Made by a program: the position numbers and the translations under genes
The notes under the pieces: generated by a model
What the model saw: only the letters and a program-made list of their open reading frames with translations
Database searches by the model: none
Told to the model about the DNA's origin: nothing
Origin: Phylloscopus collybita
Lineage: Eukaryota > Chordata > Aves > Passeriformes > Phylloscopidae
Direction of reading: 5' to 3'
DNA: 64,000 nucleotides
Assembly: GCA_027886175.1 (NCBI GenBank)
Contig: JAJNNQ010000026.1
Location: forward strand, 20,366,001-20,430,000
Part shown: positions 11,387 to 24,795 of the stretch, piece after piece
Layout: every line of letters starts with the position of its first letter
Position numbering within the stretch: position 1 is the first letter of the stretch

Positions 11387-11437
11387 TACAAAGAAAGATA
11401 CACAAGTTTTACCCTTGTGTATCCTACAAAGAAAGAT
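11387..11437. repeat. palindrome flanked by 13-bp direct repeats
   Basis: The 13-mer tacaaagaaagat occurs at 11387-11399 and again at 11425-11437. Between and partly overlapping the left copy is a perfect 10-bp inverted repeat, gatacacaag at 11397-11406 and cttgtgtatc at 11414-11423, with a 7-nt loop. The arrangement is seen directly. A template-switch replication error is a plausible origin. No function is evident. Confidence 0.85.
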
Positions 11438-11759
11438 GGAGGGTTTAACCTTCTGTCACTTTGGCACTCCCCTTTTGATAAGCCTTCTTATCTGGCATCA
11501 ACATCAGAGCTGCATTCATCATTGTCTCGGTGCTGAGCTGTGTAAGGGGAACATCTGATGGCAGATCAGTCAAAGTGCTTACTTTTTTTCTACAGTGCAA
11601 AACCAATAAAAATAGTTTCTAGAACAGCACAAATGGATTGAGCCTGGCTGAAAGGAACATGGAGATCTGATGATGGCACTAGAAAATAAAAAAATTCCTT
11701 CATGTTCTGTCTAAAATATTATTTGCTTTACAAGATAGAATTGCAATATTTGCTTCTTT

Positions 11760-11789
11760 GCTTAGCAGGTTCCTGCTTAGCAGGTTCCC
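11760..11789. repeat. 15-bp tandem duplication
   Basis: Two adjacent copies of gcttagcaggttcct are present, and the second differs only in its last base. It is a small local duplication with no evident function. Confidence 0.9.
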
Positions 11790-14700
11790 AGTCAGCACCT
11801 GCCGTTGACTGTTTGGACCATGATGATATCTCTTTAATTTTAAACTGCTGCCATTAACTAGCCAGCTTCTGTTTCTTTCCTGAACATCATCCTTTTTCCT
11901 TGCTTTTGTCTTCCTAACTGGCAATTTGGACCATTGGACTACTGCAATTCTCCCCATAGACATTTAGATGCAGGAGAAGTATACATACTTCTGTGTTATA
12001 GGGAGAAGAGGAACACCTGATGGGAGCTTCAGACTGACCAAGTGTCTTCCAATATGGAGAACAGAAGACTTACTTCAGATGAAATCAGTGATGAATTCTG
12101 TTGGTCTTCTCACATTGTGGAAAGCTCTGGTATCCCGCCAGGCAGCAGACCAAATCTATAACAAAGGCCTCCAGATGGGAGGCAGGAATTTCCATTTCTA
12201 GCCAGACTTCTGTGAGAATCTTGCCTTTCCTCCTCTGAAAAGTCTTGTCATCTCTCAAAATGCAGCTGGAATTTCTCACATCAAAAACAAGTGTAGGCTG
12301 CTGATAGGTGAAAATTGCAAAGCGGTGGGATGTTTTTGTGTACAGTGAGCCTACACATTCACTGTGCCAGCTACCCCTCTGTCCAGCATTAGCTCCAGGT
12401 CTGATAAGACGCGGAAAGAAGTGGTGTGCGTTATCAGTCAGTCAACCTGCATCAGGCTCAGCATGTGTTAAAGAAAGGGCTGTGATGGGAATTCTGACAA
12501 CTTTAATCAATCTACTTCTTCTCCAGACTTGTTCCTACACATGCCTGCAGCCCTCCTGCTTCCTCTGTGGCTGTGCCAAGCCTCAGATTTCACAGCGCCA
12601 GGCTGTAAAGACCATGCTGTTCATCATCCATCATGAACTCATGAGTAGGGTGTCCTAACTTCTTTACTGTACAGCTTTGAAATGGATCCTGTAGCGAATA
12701 ATGACTCTCCATCTATTTCTGATCTGATCTAAAACACATTTCTTTCTTTGCTGTACATCTAGTTTCCATCACTGCTTTCCATCTTATTTTTAAACTTTAC
12801 CCTGGAGCTCCATATGGTGTATTAGATTAAAGCCATTGCACAAAGAAGGCGATGCATTTTGTTGTACTGTTCCCTATCCCTCAACATTGAACTGCTATGA
12901 GAAGAAGGGAGAGCATTGTAAAGAAGGATAAACAAGGCAAAATCTTCTGCTAACCATAACTCACATGCTCTGCAAATCTGGAGGTGAGGAAGTCATAGTC
13001 AACAACCATATTGGTTAAAAATTTTCTGTAGGACAGAAATTCCCAAAACCAAGTTAGGCTGCATACAGCAGACAAAATTAATGCCTACTATAAAGTACCT
13101 AAATTCAGTTCAGAAGAACTTGGACCAACATTATCTAACTTCAAAGATATTTCTACAGGGATGAGCTACAACTTGGTGACATTTATTATGGAACTCCGTA
13201 GAATAAGAACAAAGACTTGGCTTTCCAAACGTGTATCACAGAAGCAATTGTATCACCAGCAATATGGATAGGAGGAATAAGCTTATACAATTAAATAAAT
13301 ATGAAATCTTTCAATTAAAGTTAAAGTCTTAGAAGTGCGATTTCACGAACAGTTGGTAAGAGCTGCTGTATTTTTAAGATAATAACAATCAATTCTTCCT
13401 GTACAATAAAAATAGTTATAAGAGAAAAATCACTCAAAACTGAAATGTAAGAGGACAAAAGGTCATAAATTGCAATAGAAACCCCTAGGGAATCTGAAAA
13501 TGTATAGGGGTTGGGGGTTTTAAAAAATTGTCTAGCTATTGAAGAAAAATATTGTATTAACAAATGGACAAATGAGACTAGAGCTATCCCTCAGAGTCGC
13601 TTCATCAACCACAATCATATGAAGAATCCAATGTACCTTTTTGAAAAGTAGTTGAAATACTGAATCTGCTAAAGCAGAGAACAAGCCTTTGTTAGCTACT
13701 TTTGAAGGTCATCAGTAGCTTTTAGTGTATAGGACGTTTTTACAACAATTAGATCAAAACTCAGATTGAAAATGTTGGTGGATTTCATAAGTTAGAATGA
13801 CATCAATAGTTGACTCCTAGAGGGCACTGCCTGGGAACAAGGGTTTTATTCTAAAAAAATCTCGCTTCCACTTGGAGCACCATTGGAAACGCACATTAAT
13901 TTTACGCGATAACAAATGATTGTTTGTTCATTTTAAATTTAAAGGATGTTTGAAGAAAGACAGCTTCATTTTGGTCACCTTGGGTGTTGAAAACCTGAAA
14001 ATCCCTGTTGCTTGTGCAACTCCTGAGCAGTCATGTGGATCCTAATAATCAAAACAGATGCACATACAATGTCTTTGGCATGACTATCCTTATACCATCT
14101 GTTAAGCTAAGTTTGCACACTAAGAAGATATAAACCCAACACTAAGAGGTCATAACTTCAAAACTGAGGTGAACCTCAACAAGCAGGCCTTCAAATCAAT
14201 GCTAGCATGTCCTATCTGTGAAAAAGAACTCATTTCATAGTGCTCACAAGCTCCATTAAATTGCATGGCAAATATAAATGCTGTAGATATCAAAAATCTC
14301 AGCTCCTTTAGACAACAGCAGCATGCAGAATGTAAAACATACAGATTTGAGGAACAAGAAAAATTCAGTTTGCCACACAGGCCTGCCAAATTTTATTCTT
14401 CTTAATATTGTGTGAGCAGGAAGGAAAGTAATTATTATTTTTCTATGTGACATTAATTCCTTTTGCAATTGACAGGCTGAAAAAAGGCTGCACATGTTTC
14501 ATTTGGCCAAAAGGCTAGTTTCTGTTTGAGAGCATGGATGATTCATTATTACAAAAAACAATCCCATAAGACAACAAAGAAAAATGTCATGTTGCTGAGG
14601 TGCTAAAACTGTTTCATTCACAAGCAGAACCTGGAATATTGTCTTCTTTTACATTAGTAGGATATATATATTAACAAGACTGTAAAAGAAAGCAAATTTC

Positions 14701-15420
14701 CTCCATTTACTTGTGATTTTAAACTGAAAATATTCATGTCATCACCTTTTAATTCCTGGAGTCCTCTCCCACAACAGATTTCTGGTACCTCTGGCACATG
14801 TACTGGAGTGTGTAATGTAGACACTACATGTAAATGTACCAAGGCAGTGGAAAGAACTGAAGATCCCTGTTAAAACCAGTATGAACCCATGTTACAAAGG
14901 CAGCATAGCAATGTCTGTTCTGGGAATAACAGTGGCTCTGTAAAGTTACAAAAGAACTTCACTCCCTGAGGGAAGAAACTCTCCTCACCCACTTCTGCAG
15001 ATGTGGATTACCTTGCACTCATGAAATTTTTGTCCTTCAAGCTGAGCCATTAGAGATGAATCAAAGAGTTGGAAATTAAAACTCATGCTGCAGATACTGG
15101 GGAATCCATTAAAACTCATTAAGCAGGTTGCTCACAGCCAATGGACTAATTTTGTTCGAAGTCGTGTAGACCAAAACAATTTCAAGTGTAAAAACTATAA
15201 ATACTGGAAGATGAGTTTGCCACTGCAGAAAACTGAAAATGGCATCATTCAGCCATGGGCCTGTGCGGTTCTTCCCCATTTTCTCACTGTGCCTTTGAAA
15301 CAGTTACATTTGCAGCATTGTCATCATATTACAAGAAAGACATACTTAGGGAATTAGATGACAGAAGATTCAAGATAGTAAAAGCTGTGAATTTAAAAAA
15401 AAGCATAGACAGAGCAGATA

Positions 15421-15457
15421 TAGATATATATATATACACACACACACATATATATAG
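15421..15457. repeat. compound (TA)n(CA)n(TA)n microsatellite
   Basis: Alternating TA units pass into about six CA units and back into TA units. This simple repeat can be expected to vary in length. Confidence 0.9.
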
Positions 15458-18400
15458 AGCATATGGGCAGGAGTAAAAACTTTCACTTACAGGGTGAAAT
15501 TAATTACTTGGTTATTTAAGGGATTAAAGTTGTAAAGGATTGGGTAGAGGCTTCCAAGTAGGGTGACAGTAAGACTTATTCAGCTGCAAAGCAGTTCTCA
15601 AATGAAAACATAAAAGGTCCACTACATCCAGTGTTCAACCATCATGCAAGAAAAGCCCTAGCAAATGCACATAGGAGGATTAATTTTCCTTCATAAAGAA
15701 AAGGGTGTGGTTTCCTAACTGCAGTGTTAGGAAACATCCCCTATATTCATTATATTTCTAGCTTTAAAATCTGAGATACTCCATTTTATAAGCATAAAGT
15801 TCAGCACTCTTAGCCTTGGTGAAAAATGGTTTTATTGCACAGACTTAGCAAAACTTTTATTATTCATTGCTGTATTTTCTTCCAAAGGAGTAACACACAG
15901 CCAGCAATACTGTGTATATATTACCACACGTGGTATCACAAGGTGAAGAAAAATTACTTTCTGAGATACTTTGGTCTTTTCTTATTAATAGGATATTGGT
16001 CCAGAGACAATGTGTATAAAGGTTTCTCTGCTTCCTGTTATATGTCCCTAACACTGAAAAGAAATATGATTGAACGTATTTGAGCAAACTTCCGTATGCT
16101 TGTTAGGCAAATTTTCTGAGGTCCTTTTGACATCATTGTTTATAATAAAGACGGTTAATCTGTTCTTATTTTTGCTCATAGTAACCAAAATCTCTTTCTG
16201 CCTGAGAATCTATCCAACAGTCAATTTCTTTGGATCATATTACCTTTTACCTGATGAATGTAATTATTCATGTTGATAAGTAACACAGGCTACACTCTAA
16301 TTTTAAGGCATGCTCCTACACTAACTTAAGGATCCTAAGGTCTTAAGGTTCCAGTCTTCATTCTAGCTGACAACTTGCTTTCAGTTTTACTCTGCCTACA
16401 GCACAATGCAATTTTTCCAGAAACAAAGGAGTTCTTAGAAAGCACCAGTAAAGCTAAGCCCAGCACTTCCTGACATAATTCCTCAGAAATTACCATTTTT
16501 CATTACCATGTTTTAAAGTTTCAGAATTTTCACTAAATCCCATTTAGAGATTTTCAAAATCATGAAGGTGTATTTTCTTGGTCAAAATAGGAGATAACAG
16601 AATAAACAGACAATTATGTTTCCAAATGAGAAGCATCACACAAAAGCCCTTGAACTGAGCTAAATGAAACATTTTGACAGACCCAATCTGATATTCCTCC
16701 CCACTGGATTTTCAGTTCACTCTTGCAAAATATCAGTTTTTCAGTTCCAAATGAGACAGTGCCAATATTAAAAATCTTTCTGTCCTTCTCTAACTCAAGC
16801 TGTCAAGTTAATGTTTTAAATAAATCTGTAGGTCTCCAGTGTCTCAGAATTTATTTCAAGAGTATTGCCCAAAATACCTTTTAACAACTGTCAAGCCTTT
16901 GGCATTGACAAGTTGAAAACTGTTCATGAACTTGGTATGTTATGCACATCTCCTGGAATATGAAAGATTCGGAAGCAGTGCGACCACCTTAGCACAGTGT
17001 CACATCTGCGGAGATAATCCTCTCTGTTGGGTTTATTAGTTGAAGAAGTTCCATATCATATGCACCCTGCCTCTGATTTCAGAGAAAATATGGCCAGAGA
17101 CAGTGAGAGTCCTTCTATCTTCCTCTTACACTACCCTTTGGTTGCAATGTACATGGCATTGGCTGAACTGCTCAGAGCTTCCATTCATTTACTTTCTCAA
17201 GCCTGCTTTATCAAGCCTCTCACCTCAACCATGGTTCTGAAAAAAGTCCATTTCCCTAGTAAGGTTGTTCAGTATCTCCTTGTGCAGCTGGGGCTTTTTG
17301 AGCTAACTACGTCCCTTTTTTACTTGAGGAATTGAATAGCAAGATAAAATTGCAGTATCATGATGGGCAAATCTCAATCTGTTTTAATAACAGCTTTCTG
17401 CTCATGGTTTTCCCCTAAAATATAGATTCACTCTGATTCCTATCCAGGACACTTTAAAACACTGGAAATAAGATCTATAGAAAATCTCTTCCCTTTCCTC
17501 TTTACCCCCTAAAATGGACACTTGTGGTTCCAACTCATCAGGTCACACTTTGTCTGTTACCTAAGAAGAAGGCTTTCAAATAACCCTGGCTTAGGCTGAA
17601 GCTTCTTTTGAAGGAAAAAATCAATGGGTTGTTTTATTTTTTTAAGTGTTCTAATTCTACCATTCACAGTGCAAAGAGTGGCTGTAGGTAAAGAAAAAAA
17701 CCTTCTTCTCCCCCTTACCTCTGCCAACCTGCTACTTTTTCCCTTTTGAATGCCTTTAGCCTGAGCTGTGGAGACTTCAAAGACTTCAAAGGTAGCTGAT
17801 ACTGCTGCTGGGGCTGACACTGAAAATGCTGGATTCAGCAGAGAATGCAAATGTTATGGATCATGGAAGATCTTCATTTGTTTCAAAAGAATGGTATCTT
17901 TTATGCATTTCAAATGAATGGAAAGGAATATCCAAAACAAGCAAAGAAACAAAAACAGAAGAGGGAAAAATCACAGAAGGACAAAGGAATTAGTGTGCAG
18001 CAAACAAGTTGAATTTTCTGCTGTATTCAGCACACACTAAGAAGACAGGACATTAGCTATGGCTCTCTCTGTGTTTTCCTCAAGCTAAGGCAGAGCATAA
18101 TCAGTTGGCAACTATTTCTTAGGTGCCTCTGCCCGTGTGCATCATATTCAAGCTGGCTCCTAAACCTTGGCACTGTGTCTGCCCCTGGCTGTAGCTCAAG
18201 GGCGGAGAAGCCAACAGAGTGTCCCAGAGGGCACTGGAGGGTCATGATGCTGGAGGAATTGGAGAAGAAGCCATCACAGGCACAGGGATCTCTGCTGTGC
18301 CACTGGCAAGGGGCTACAGGGAGGTGAGGTGAGCTGCTGAGAATGAAGTCATTGGCAAGCTCACAGATGAACTAGGGAAAGAACCCATCTTATTTCTGTT

Positions 18401-20147
18401 CTGGATTCATTACAGACCCTGGGAGAAAATCCCGTGAAATAAGTTAAGCAGCTCTATGCTTCTCATGTGTCAGCCGAACTGTCCCTGTCTAACTGGTTTC
18501 TTGCCATCCGTAGTGATCCCAGCATCAAGTCTGCTGCTGTGTGATCTAACATCTGCTGCAGAGGTCAGAAACTTGGTTAACAAAACATGCAATTTATACC
18601 ATTCATTAGGATTTATTGGTGGGATTATCAAAATAATCCTAAAATGATAATGTTTTATTTATAGAGATACCTGAAAGTCTAGCAGAACCTCCTGAAAAAT
18701 TCATTATGTTTGAATACCATGTGAATTTTATTTCAGGCGTTATGCTTTTAAATGCAGCATCATATCTTTTTAACTAGTGCATATTAGCTGTAGTCGGCAG
18801 GCAGTGCAATTAATGCAAAGGGGCTCCACATCTTTTATTACAGAGGATTCTGGGGTTTCAATTTTGGGATTAAACAATTTTAAAAACCACCTTGAAAGAG
18901 TTTAAGTAAGAGCCCTTCAAAATGAAAAATTATTTTCTTAGCTGGTTTTGGATGAACTGCTCAGGTAAAAAGAGTATTGTTTAATTTTCATTTTGAATTA
19001 AAGACCTGGAAAGCTGAGTAATACACAGGCTAATTCTGACCTGAGCTGTGCTTCTGCTCTTCTGAGTGCCATAAAAATGTATTAAAAGAGGAATTATTTT
19101 GTACACTGTGCTGTACTTCAACATTTAATTCTCAGTAGGCTATAAAATCACTTCCAAGATAATGAAATTACAAAAGAATTTTAATTTCATTTTCAATCCC
19201 TTATCACCACAAATTACTAATAGAAGATGGTCAGAAGATGACTAGTGATATTGCTACTTTCCCTTGTCTGATGACCAGGGCTTTTTGACTGAAATACCTG
19301 CAAAAGACTTTGGTAGGTAATTTAAATAAGACATAGTGCAGAAGATCCTGAAACATGCAGCTAGGTACATCAGTTTATGCATTATGAAAACATTGCTATT
19401 AGTGAGGATTCTGAGTGGGATAAGCAAAATAATAGTAAATAGTCAAAATAATAACTGGAGAAAACCATAATAATAAATATCACAGTAAGGGTTAAAAGGT
19501 AAAAAGACAAAATAAAAAACTAACTATACTTTGGTGCTATTTCATAGAAAAGACAAAAAAAAATGCCTCTTTTCCCTGCAAATTATAAAATATTCAAGAG
19601 TGAATTCTTTTTTTTTCCTCCTGTGCCAAAGTCCACAGTTGGTGTTCAAGCCAAACTTTCACTAGTCACAAACCAATTCAGACTTACTTTCTTTTTCACA
19701 GTTAGGCAGTGGCAGAGGCCTTACAGGGCTGACGCAAAAGTTATTGGCCTGTTACAAAGCAGATCTTAATATAATTCTTCCATGAAGACAGGGTACATGG
19801 CTGGATGTACAAACCATTTTAAGCTTCTGCACATTGAAAATTCTGGTTTAAGTTAAAGACTAAGACATCTGTAAAGTCTCAGTAAATGAAGGGAATTTCC
19901 TCAAAGATCAAGGAATGAAATTTCCAAGAAATCATGTCTCCAAGAGTAGATTTCTATAGGAGAAACAATGACCCCAGGTACCTAAAATGTGTTCAAGTGG
20001 TAATGTCTAGACACGCACACCCCCCAAAAAAAAAAAAAAAATAATCCCTGGACAATTTTCTAGGCAGTTTCCCACACACAATTCATCACACATTGGTAGA
20101 TTGAGCATATCTTGCTTAAGTTCAGTGCAAAGCACAACAGAGCAGGT

Positions 20148-20173
20148 CAGGGAATTATCAGGGAATTATCAGG
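20148..20173. repeat. 11-bp tandem duplication
   Basis: The unit cagggaattat is present twice in tandem, followed by the first four bases of a third copy. Confidence 0.92.
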
Positions 20174-22019
20174 CAAAGGCCTTCAATTATCTCATGCAAG
20201 CAAGAGATAGGACCGTTCCACACCCTCAGGAATGCAGGCTCTTTCACTTGCGGGCATGGGCAAGTGGTGGGTGGGAGCAAAGCAAAACCCTCTGCTTCCT
20301 TCAGCAGCCCTCAGTCCTGGCCAAGCACTGCCTGAGCTTCTGCGAAGACCAGCACATCTGGATGACCACCCCTGTGACCTTCATCTTCTCTAAGTGACAA
20401 TCTCTGTGATGTAAAGCAGTTCATGACCTGCTCCCTAAGCTGTGATGCACCTTCTGAGGAGGAGCACAAGAGGCCTTGATCTCTTCTCTTACTGGATCAT
20501 ACCCACAAAACTCAGTCTATTTATGCATTAAAGTTCTATCACCCAACAACAAGACTGTGTGATCCCTAAGTTTTGGTCCCACTTCCTGTTACAGTTGGTA
20601 CAATTTATCCAATGACTTGTAAAAATAAAATGTATAACGACAGGGGCTAAGTGACAATAGAGGAAAAGAGAAACAAAACAACATACTCAAGTGTGTAGAG
20701 CTGGACACAGTCCAAGCCTGAAGCTGAACTTTCCCACAACCCTGGTCAATTCTTTATGTTCTGCCTCCTTTAAAAAATGAAACTGAACCAAGGGAAAATA
20801 TAATGGAAATGTGTCTTGGCTGTTTGTTTCAGAAACACAGCTATACTACTTAGTTTTACAGTGATTTATACCTGCTTAGCAGATGCCTACTCTAAGCTCT
20901 CATACCTGTTCCCAAATAACCTGTGAAGATAAGTCAGAAGTGCTCTTCTAGCTGAGGACATGAATCATATTTCATTTCTTGTGTAATACCTCTGCACTCT
21001 GTGTTTACCAGGTTTCTGTCCTTATTTTGTTTAGTACAACTTTTTAGGCTAACACAGAAAAATTTATGAGTCACATTTATTTATGCCCCTAAAACAACTC
21101 TGTTTTGATGTATGTGATGGATACTGAAAGAGAAGTGATTCCAGAAGCTGCTCAGGCGTCTGTGTTTCTGTGCCAAATTCCACATTATATTTATCTCTCA
21201 GCTATCGCCCAAACACAGGCTCAGTTCATACTAAACAGGCTTTGTGTTTTCACAATATTTTCTTTTAACTACATCCATAAAATACAAATTGCAAATTACC
21301 TTTACCTTCTGTCACTTGTCTTTATGGCTCTTCTCCATTTCCTTTCTTTCTTTGCTTTATTCATCCTAATGTTGCCACACTGTATAAAAGTTAAACTGAA
21401 GAAGAATCTGCCTTCAGGTGTAACTGCCTTTTCCCTTCACATTTAACATGGCACAGATTAAATTGCATGCCAAGTGATCCCATTATGTCTTATGGGAGGG
21501 AGTTCCATTATTGGTTGGAGAAGACAATGGCAAGGTGAATAAGAAGTGGAAGTGATTTGCCAAAAAATGGACCAATGATGAACAAAGTCTTTTAACATCT
21601 ACAACTAACTTGCACAGTATGAAACTTCCATTCAAGACTAAAGCCACTAACAGTAGCATTGATTCTGTTTTAAAGATATAACCCGTGTCATTTTCTCACC
21701 CCAAAGAAGCCAAGACCTTCAGAGAGATTGACAAGTTTATTTGGTTTAATGTCAATGCAAGAAGACTTCCCAAAGTTCTTTAAGCTATTTACATAGGTTC
21801 CCCTAGGAAGAGAAAACCCTCTGGGAGATCTAAAACTGCCAAATAGAATTGAAGGTTGTTCACAACTAACATGAATTAGTCCAGAAAAAAATCAGAGACT
21901 AGGTAACTTTTTAAGACATTAGTCATAGATGGCTGTGATGATTTAAGAGACATGGATTTGAATGGTGGACTATTTTGTGCATAAGGAATTAGCTGATGAT
22001 CATAGCCAGAGAGTTGTAT

Positions 22020-23006
22020 TTTAACAGCTCTATGTCCAGGTGGAGTAGGGTGATGGCTGATGTTGCTCAGGTCCCTTTCTTGGGACTGGTGTTTTTCAAT
22101 ATCTTTATCAATGACATAGACAATGAGATCAACAGCATCCTCAGCAAGTTTGCAGATGACACAAATTTGAATGGTCACAAGGAAGCGATGCCGTCCAAGC
22201 AGACCTGTACAAATGTGAGAAGAAACAGATCCAACTGCACAGTGCTGCAGTGGGTTGGGGCAATCCCAGACATGAGTACAGACAGGGAGAAGAACTCATA
22301 GAGAGCAGCCATGCAGAGAAGGACTTGGGGGTTCCTGTGGACATGTGCCCACAAGATGTACTTTCAGCCTAAAAAAGCCAACCCCATCCTGCAACTTGTT
22401 GTACTGCAACAAACATAACCAGCTAGTTGAGAGAGGTGATTCCCCTCTCCTTTGCTCTTGTGAGACTCCACCTGGAGTGTTGCATCCAGCTCTGGGATCC
22501 CAGTGTAGAAAGATCATGGACTTGTTGCAGTGAGTCCAGAAGAGGGTCACAAAGTTGATCAGCAGGCTGGAGCGCCTCTCCCATGAAAAAAAGGCTGAGA
22601 GTAGGGATTGTTCAGTTTGGAGAAGAGAAGACCCATGCTCCCATGGGTCCCATCTTACATGCTCCCATCTTACAGCACCTTCCAGTAACTAAAGGGGGTT
22701 TTCAGAAAAGAAAGGGAGCAACTTTTTACATATGGAGATAGTGATGGAATAAGGGAGAATGGTTTTGAGCTAAAAAGGAGATTCAGATTAGATGCCAAGA
22801 AATACCTTCCTCATAGGGTGATGAGACTCTGGAACAGGTTGCCCAGTGAAGTTGTGGGTGCTTTATCCCTGGGACAGTTCAAGGTCAGGTTGGATGCATC
22901 CCTGAGCAACCTGTTCTCGTGGAAAATGTCCCTACCTATGGCATAGTGGTTGGAACAAGATCTTTAAGATCCTTTTCAACTCAAGCCATTTTATGACTCT
23001 ATGATT
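22020..23006 (+). mobile_element. CR1 LINE, 5'-truncated, about 1 kb
   Basis: A CR1 copy in plus orientation. It begins near agctctatgtccaggtgg, within the reverse-transcriptase region. It continues through the conserved cctggagtgttgcatccagc and gaacaggttgcccag blocks and ends in the CR1 tail (agatctttaagatccttttc, then tatgactctatgatt). Only the 3' part of the roughly 4.5-kb element is present. Several small frameshifts and stops break the reading frame, for example in the 22600-22740 region. It is one of two plus-oriented copies in the window. Its tail differs from the taggttgg-type tail at 3804 and 44697, so it is a different subfamily. Confidence 0.95.
22070..22180 (+). pseudogene. CR1 ORF2 reverse transcriptase remnant
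   Basis: Plus-strand translation gives VPFLGLVFFNIFINDIDNEI followed by SKFADDTNL. This matches the CR1 reverse-transcriptase block around the catalytic FADD motif, and here both Asp residues are intact. The upstream part of the open frame (start at 21996) runs into flanking DNA, and the downstream part loses similarity after DTNL. The fragment is short, truncated and not functional. Confidence 0.9.
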
Positions 23007-24739
23007 AAGCAAATAAAGTGTTTTGGCATTGATTTTTTTTGGCCATGTCAAGCACAGGTACAGAATTCTGTCAAAGATCTTTTCATCTTCACATCAGTTC
23101 CACTGTAAATGAATATCTGGCCTGGCTGTCAAAGACACAGGGATTCAATAGGAAACATATAACCAATAGGCCAAGTGGCTGTAAGAAAGAAAACCAACCA
23201 AACAAAACCCCCCCAAACTGGTGTGATCTAGGTATTAGAACTAGGATTTCAGGAGTTTTGTCTATAAGCCATGCTGAAAGGATTTTTATCCCCTTTGTGT
23301 AGGGTTGGCACTGAGTTCCCAAACCTGTACTTGGATGAGACCTTAATGACCCACTGCTTGAGCCAGATTTTAAAGTCTTACAATATCAATGTTCTTGTTA
23401 TTTTTTTTCTTGTTTTCATAGGGAGTGAAGAGCTGACATTTCCCCAGTTATGAACATGTGAATCGTCACTCCTTTAAAAATATGCTGTTTCCATTTCAGA
23501 TCTAAAGTTTTATATTTTCTGAGGTCTCAGGTAGTTGTTAGGAGCAGTTAATACTCAATTCATATTTTTACACTCATTAAAAAAGTTTTAACATAAATTT
23601 TAAGTTGGAAAGCCACCAGAAAGCCAAAAGATTATTATGTTTTACTTTCTGCAGGACATCACCACAGAAACCTCTCAGAAATTTCTGTTTGAACTGTAGT
23701 ATACGTTTCAGAGGGACACTCAATCCTAAAATAAAGGGTCCACATGGTGGAGAATCAATCACATTCCTAGGTAAGTTATGTCTATGTTTAACTACCATCA
23801 GTGTTAAGAATCAGTTCCGTGCTTCAAATCTAAATTTGTCTTGCCTCAGCTTCCAACTGCTGAATCTCATTATGTTTTTTTTTACTGATAGATTAAAGAA
23901 CTGGCTATGAGAAATCTGTTCCTCAGGTAGGTGCTCACAGACCAAGATCAAACCATCCCTTAGCCTTCTATTCAGCAAAATAAGTAGATGAATCTTCTTA
24001 AATTTCTCAGTATGAAACATGTTTTCCAAACCCAAAATCTTTCACTGAACCACTTTTAATGCTTCTCACTACTCATAATGCTTTTAAACTGCAGCACCAG
24101 AAAGCTCTCCTGTGTGAAATTATCAGTTGTGCTGACTATAACTATAAATGTAATTATTATTGGGGCCTTTATAACCTTTTATGTGTGTATCTTGTTTAGA
24201 GACATCTGAAGTTCAACAGAACCAGAAAGATAAGGTGTAATGCTGTTAGATGCTAGTTTGAAGCTAACCACAGAATACTAATCTCAGCAAGAGGCCAGTT
24301 GTTTTATGCTATTTCTATGTTTCCTGGTGGATAGATAAGCAAGTATGTTTGGGAGACAAATGTATCTAGGGGAGGTGAATAACTATGCTGCTAGATATTC
24401 TTTTTGGTGCTGAGATTCTGACAATCCACATTTAGGCACAGATAACAGAACATGTAAGAGAAGCCAGAGTAAGAGATCGCCTGTTTTGCGTGTAAAATCC
24501 AGGGGCAAGCTGCTCAAACCACACATAAAGAAAAGATAATACTTATGTTTGATCCATGCAGCCTTCTCCTCTCATTGCTGCTGCTCCTGGTGAAGAAAGT
24601 GTCAGCTGCTTCACTGAGACAGAAGGAGTTTTTACCCCCTCTCTTTACCCACCTAGTATTTTACTCACAGTTCTTTATTTTATTTAGGTTCTTACCATCA
24701 TACAGTTTTGCCTACATGTCTGGGAATATTTGAATCAGA

Positions 24740-24795
24740 TAAAATAAAATAAAATAAAATAAAATAAAATAAAATAAAATAAAATAATAAAATAA
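24740..24795. repeat. (AAAAT)n microsatellite
   Basis: Nine perfect AAAAT units at 24741-24785 are followed by decayed units. This is a simple repeat with no adjacent recognised retroelement. Confidence 0.97.

Larger units (their letters stand above)
7742..13320. other. unique AT-rich DNA, no gene recognised
   Basis: About 5.6 kb hold no recognisable exon, RNA gene or transposon. Open frames are all below about 120 codons and none has a family signature. Notable local structures are the 15-bp tandem duplication at 11760-11789 and the palindrome with flanking direct repeats at 11387-11437. Confidence 0.55.
13321..22019. other. unique AT-rich DNA, no gene recognised
   Basis: About 8.7 kb lack any recognisable exon, RNA gene or transposon. 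A compound TA/CA microsatellite lies at 15421-15457, an A-run at about 20025-20041, and an 11-bp tandem duplication at 20148-20173. Parts of 18700-19200 have the look of conserved non-coding DNA (homeodomain-like attaat and octamer-like atgcaaag words), but conservation cannot be judged from one sequence. Confidence 0.5.
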
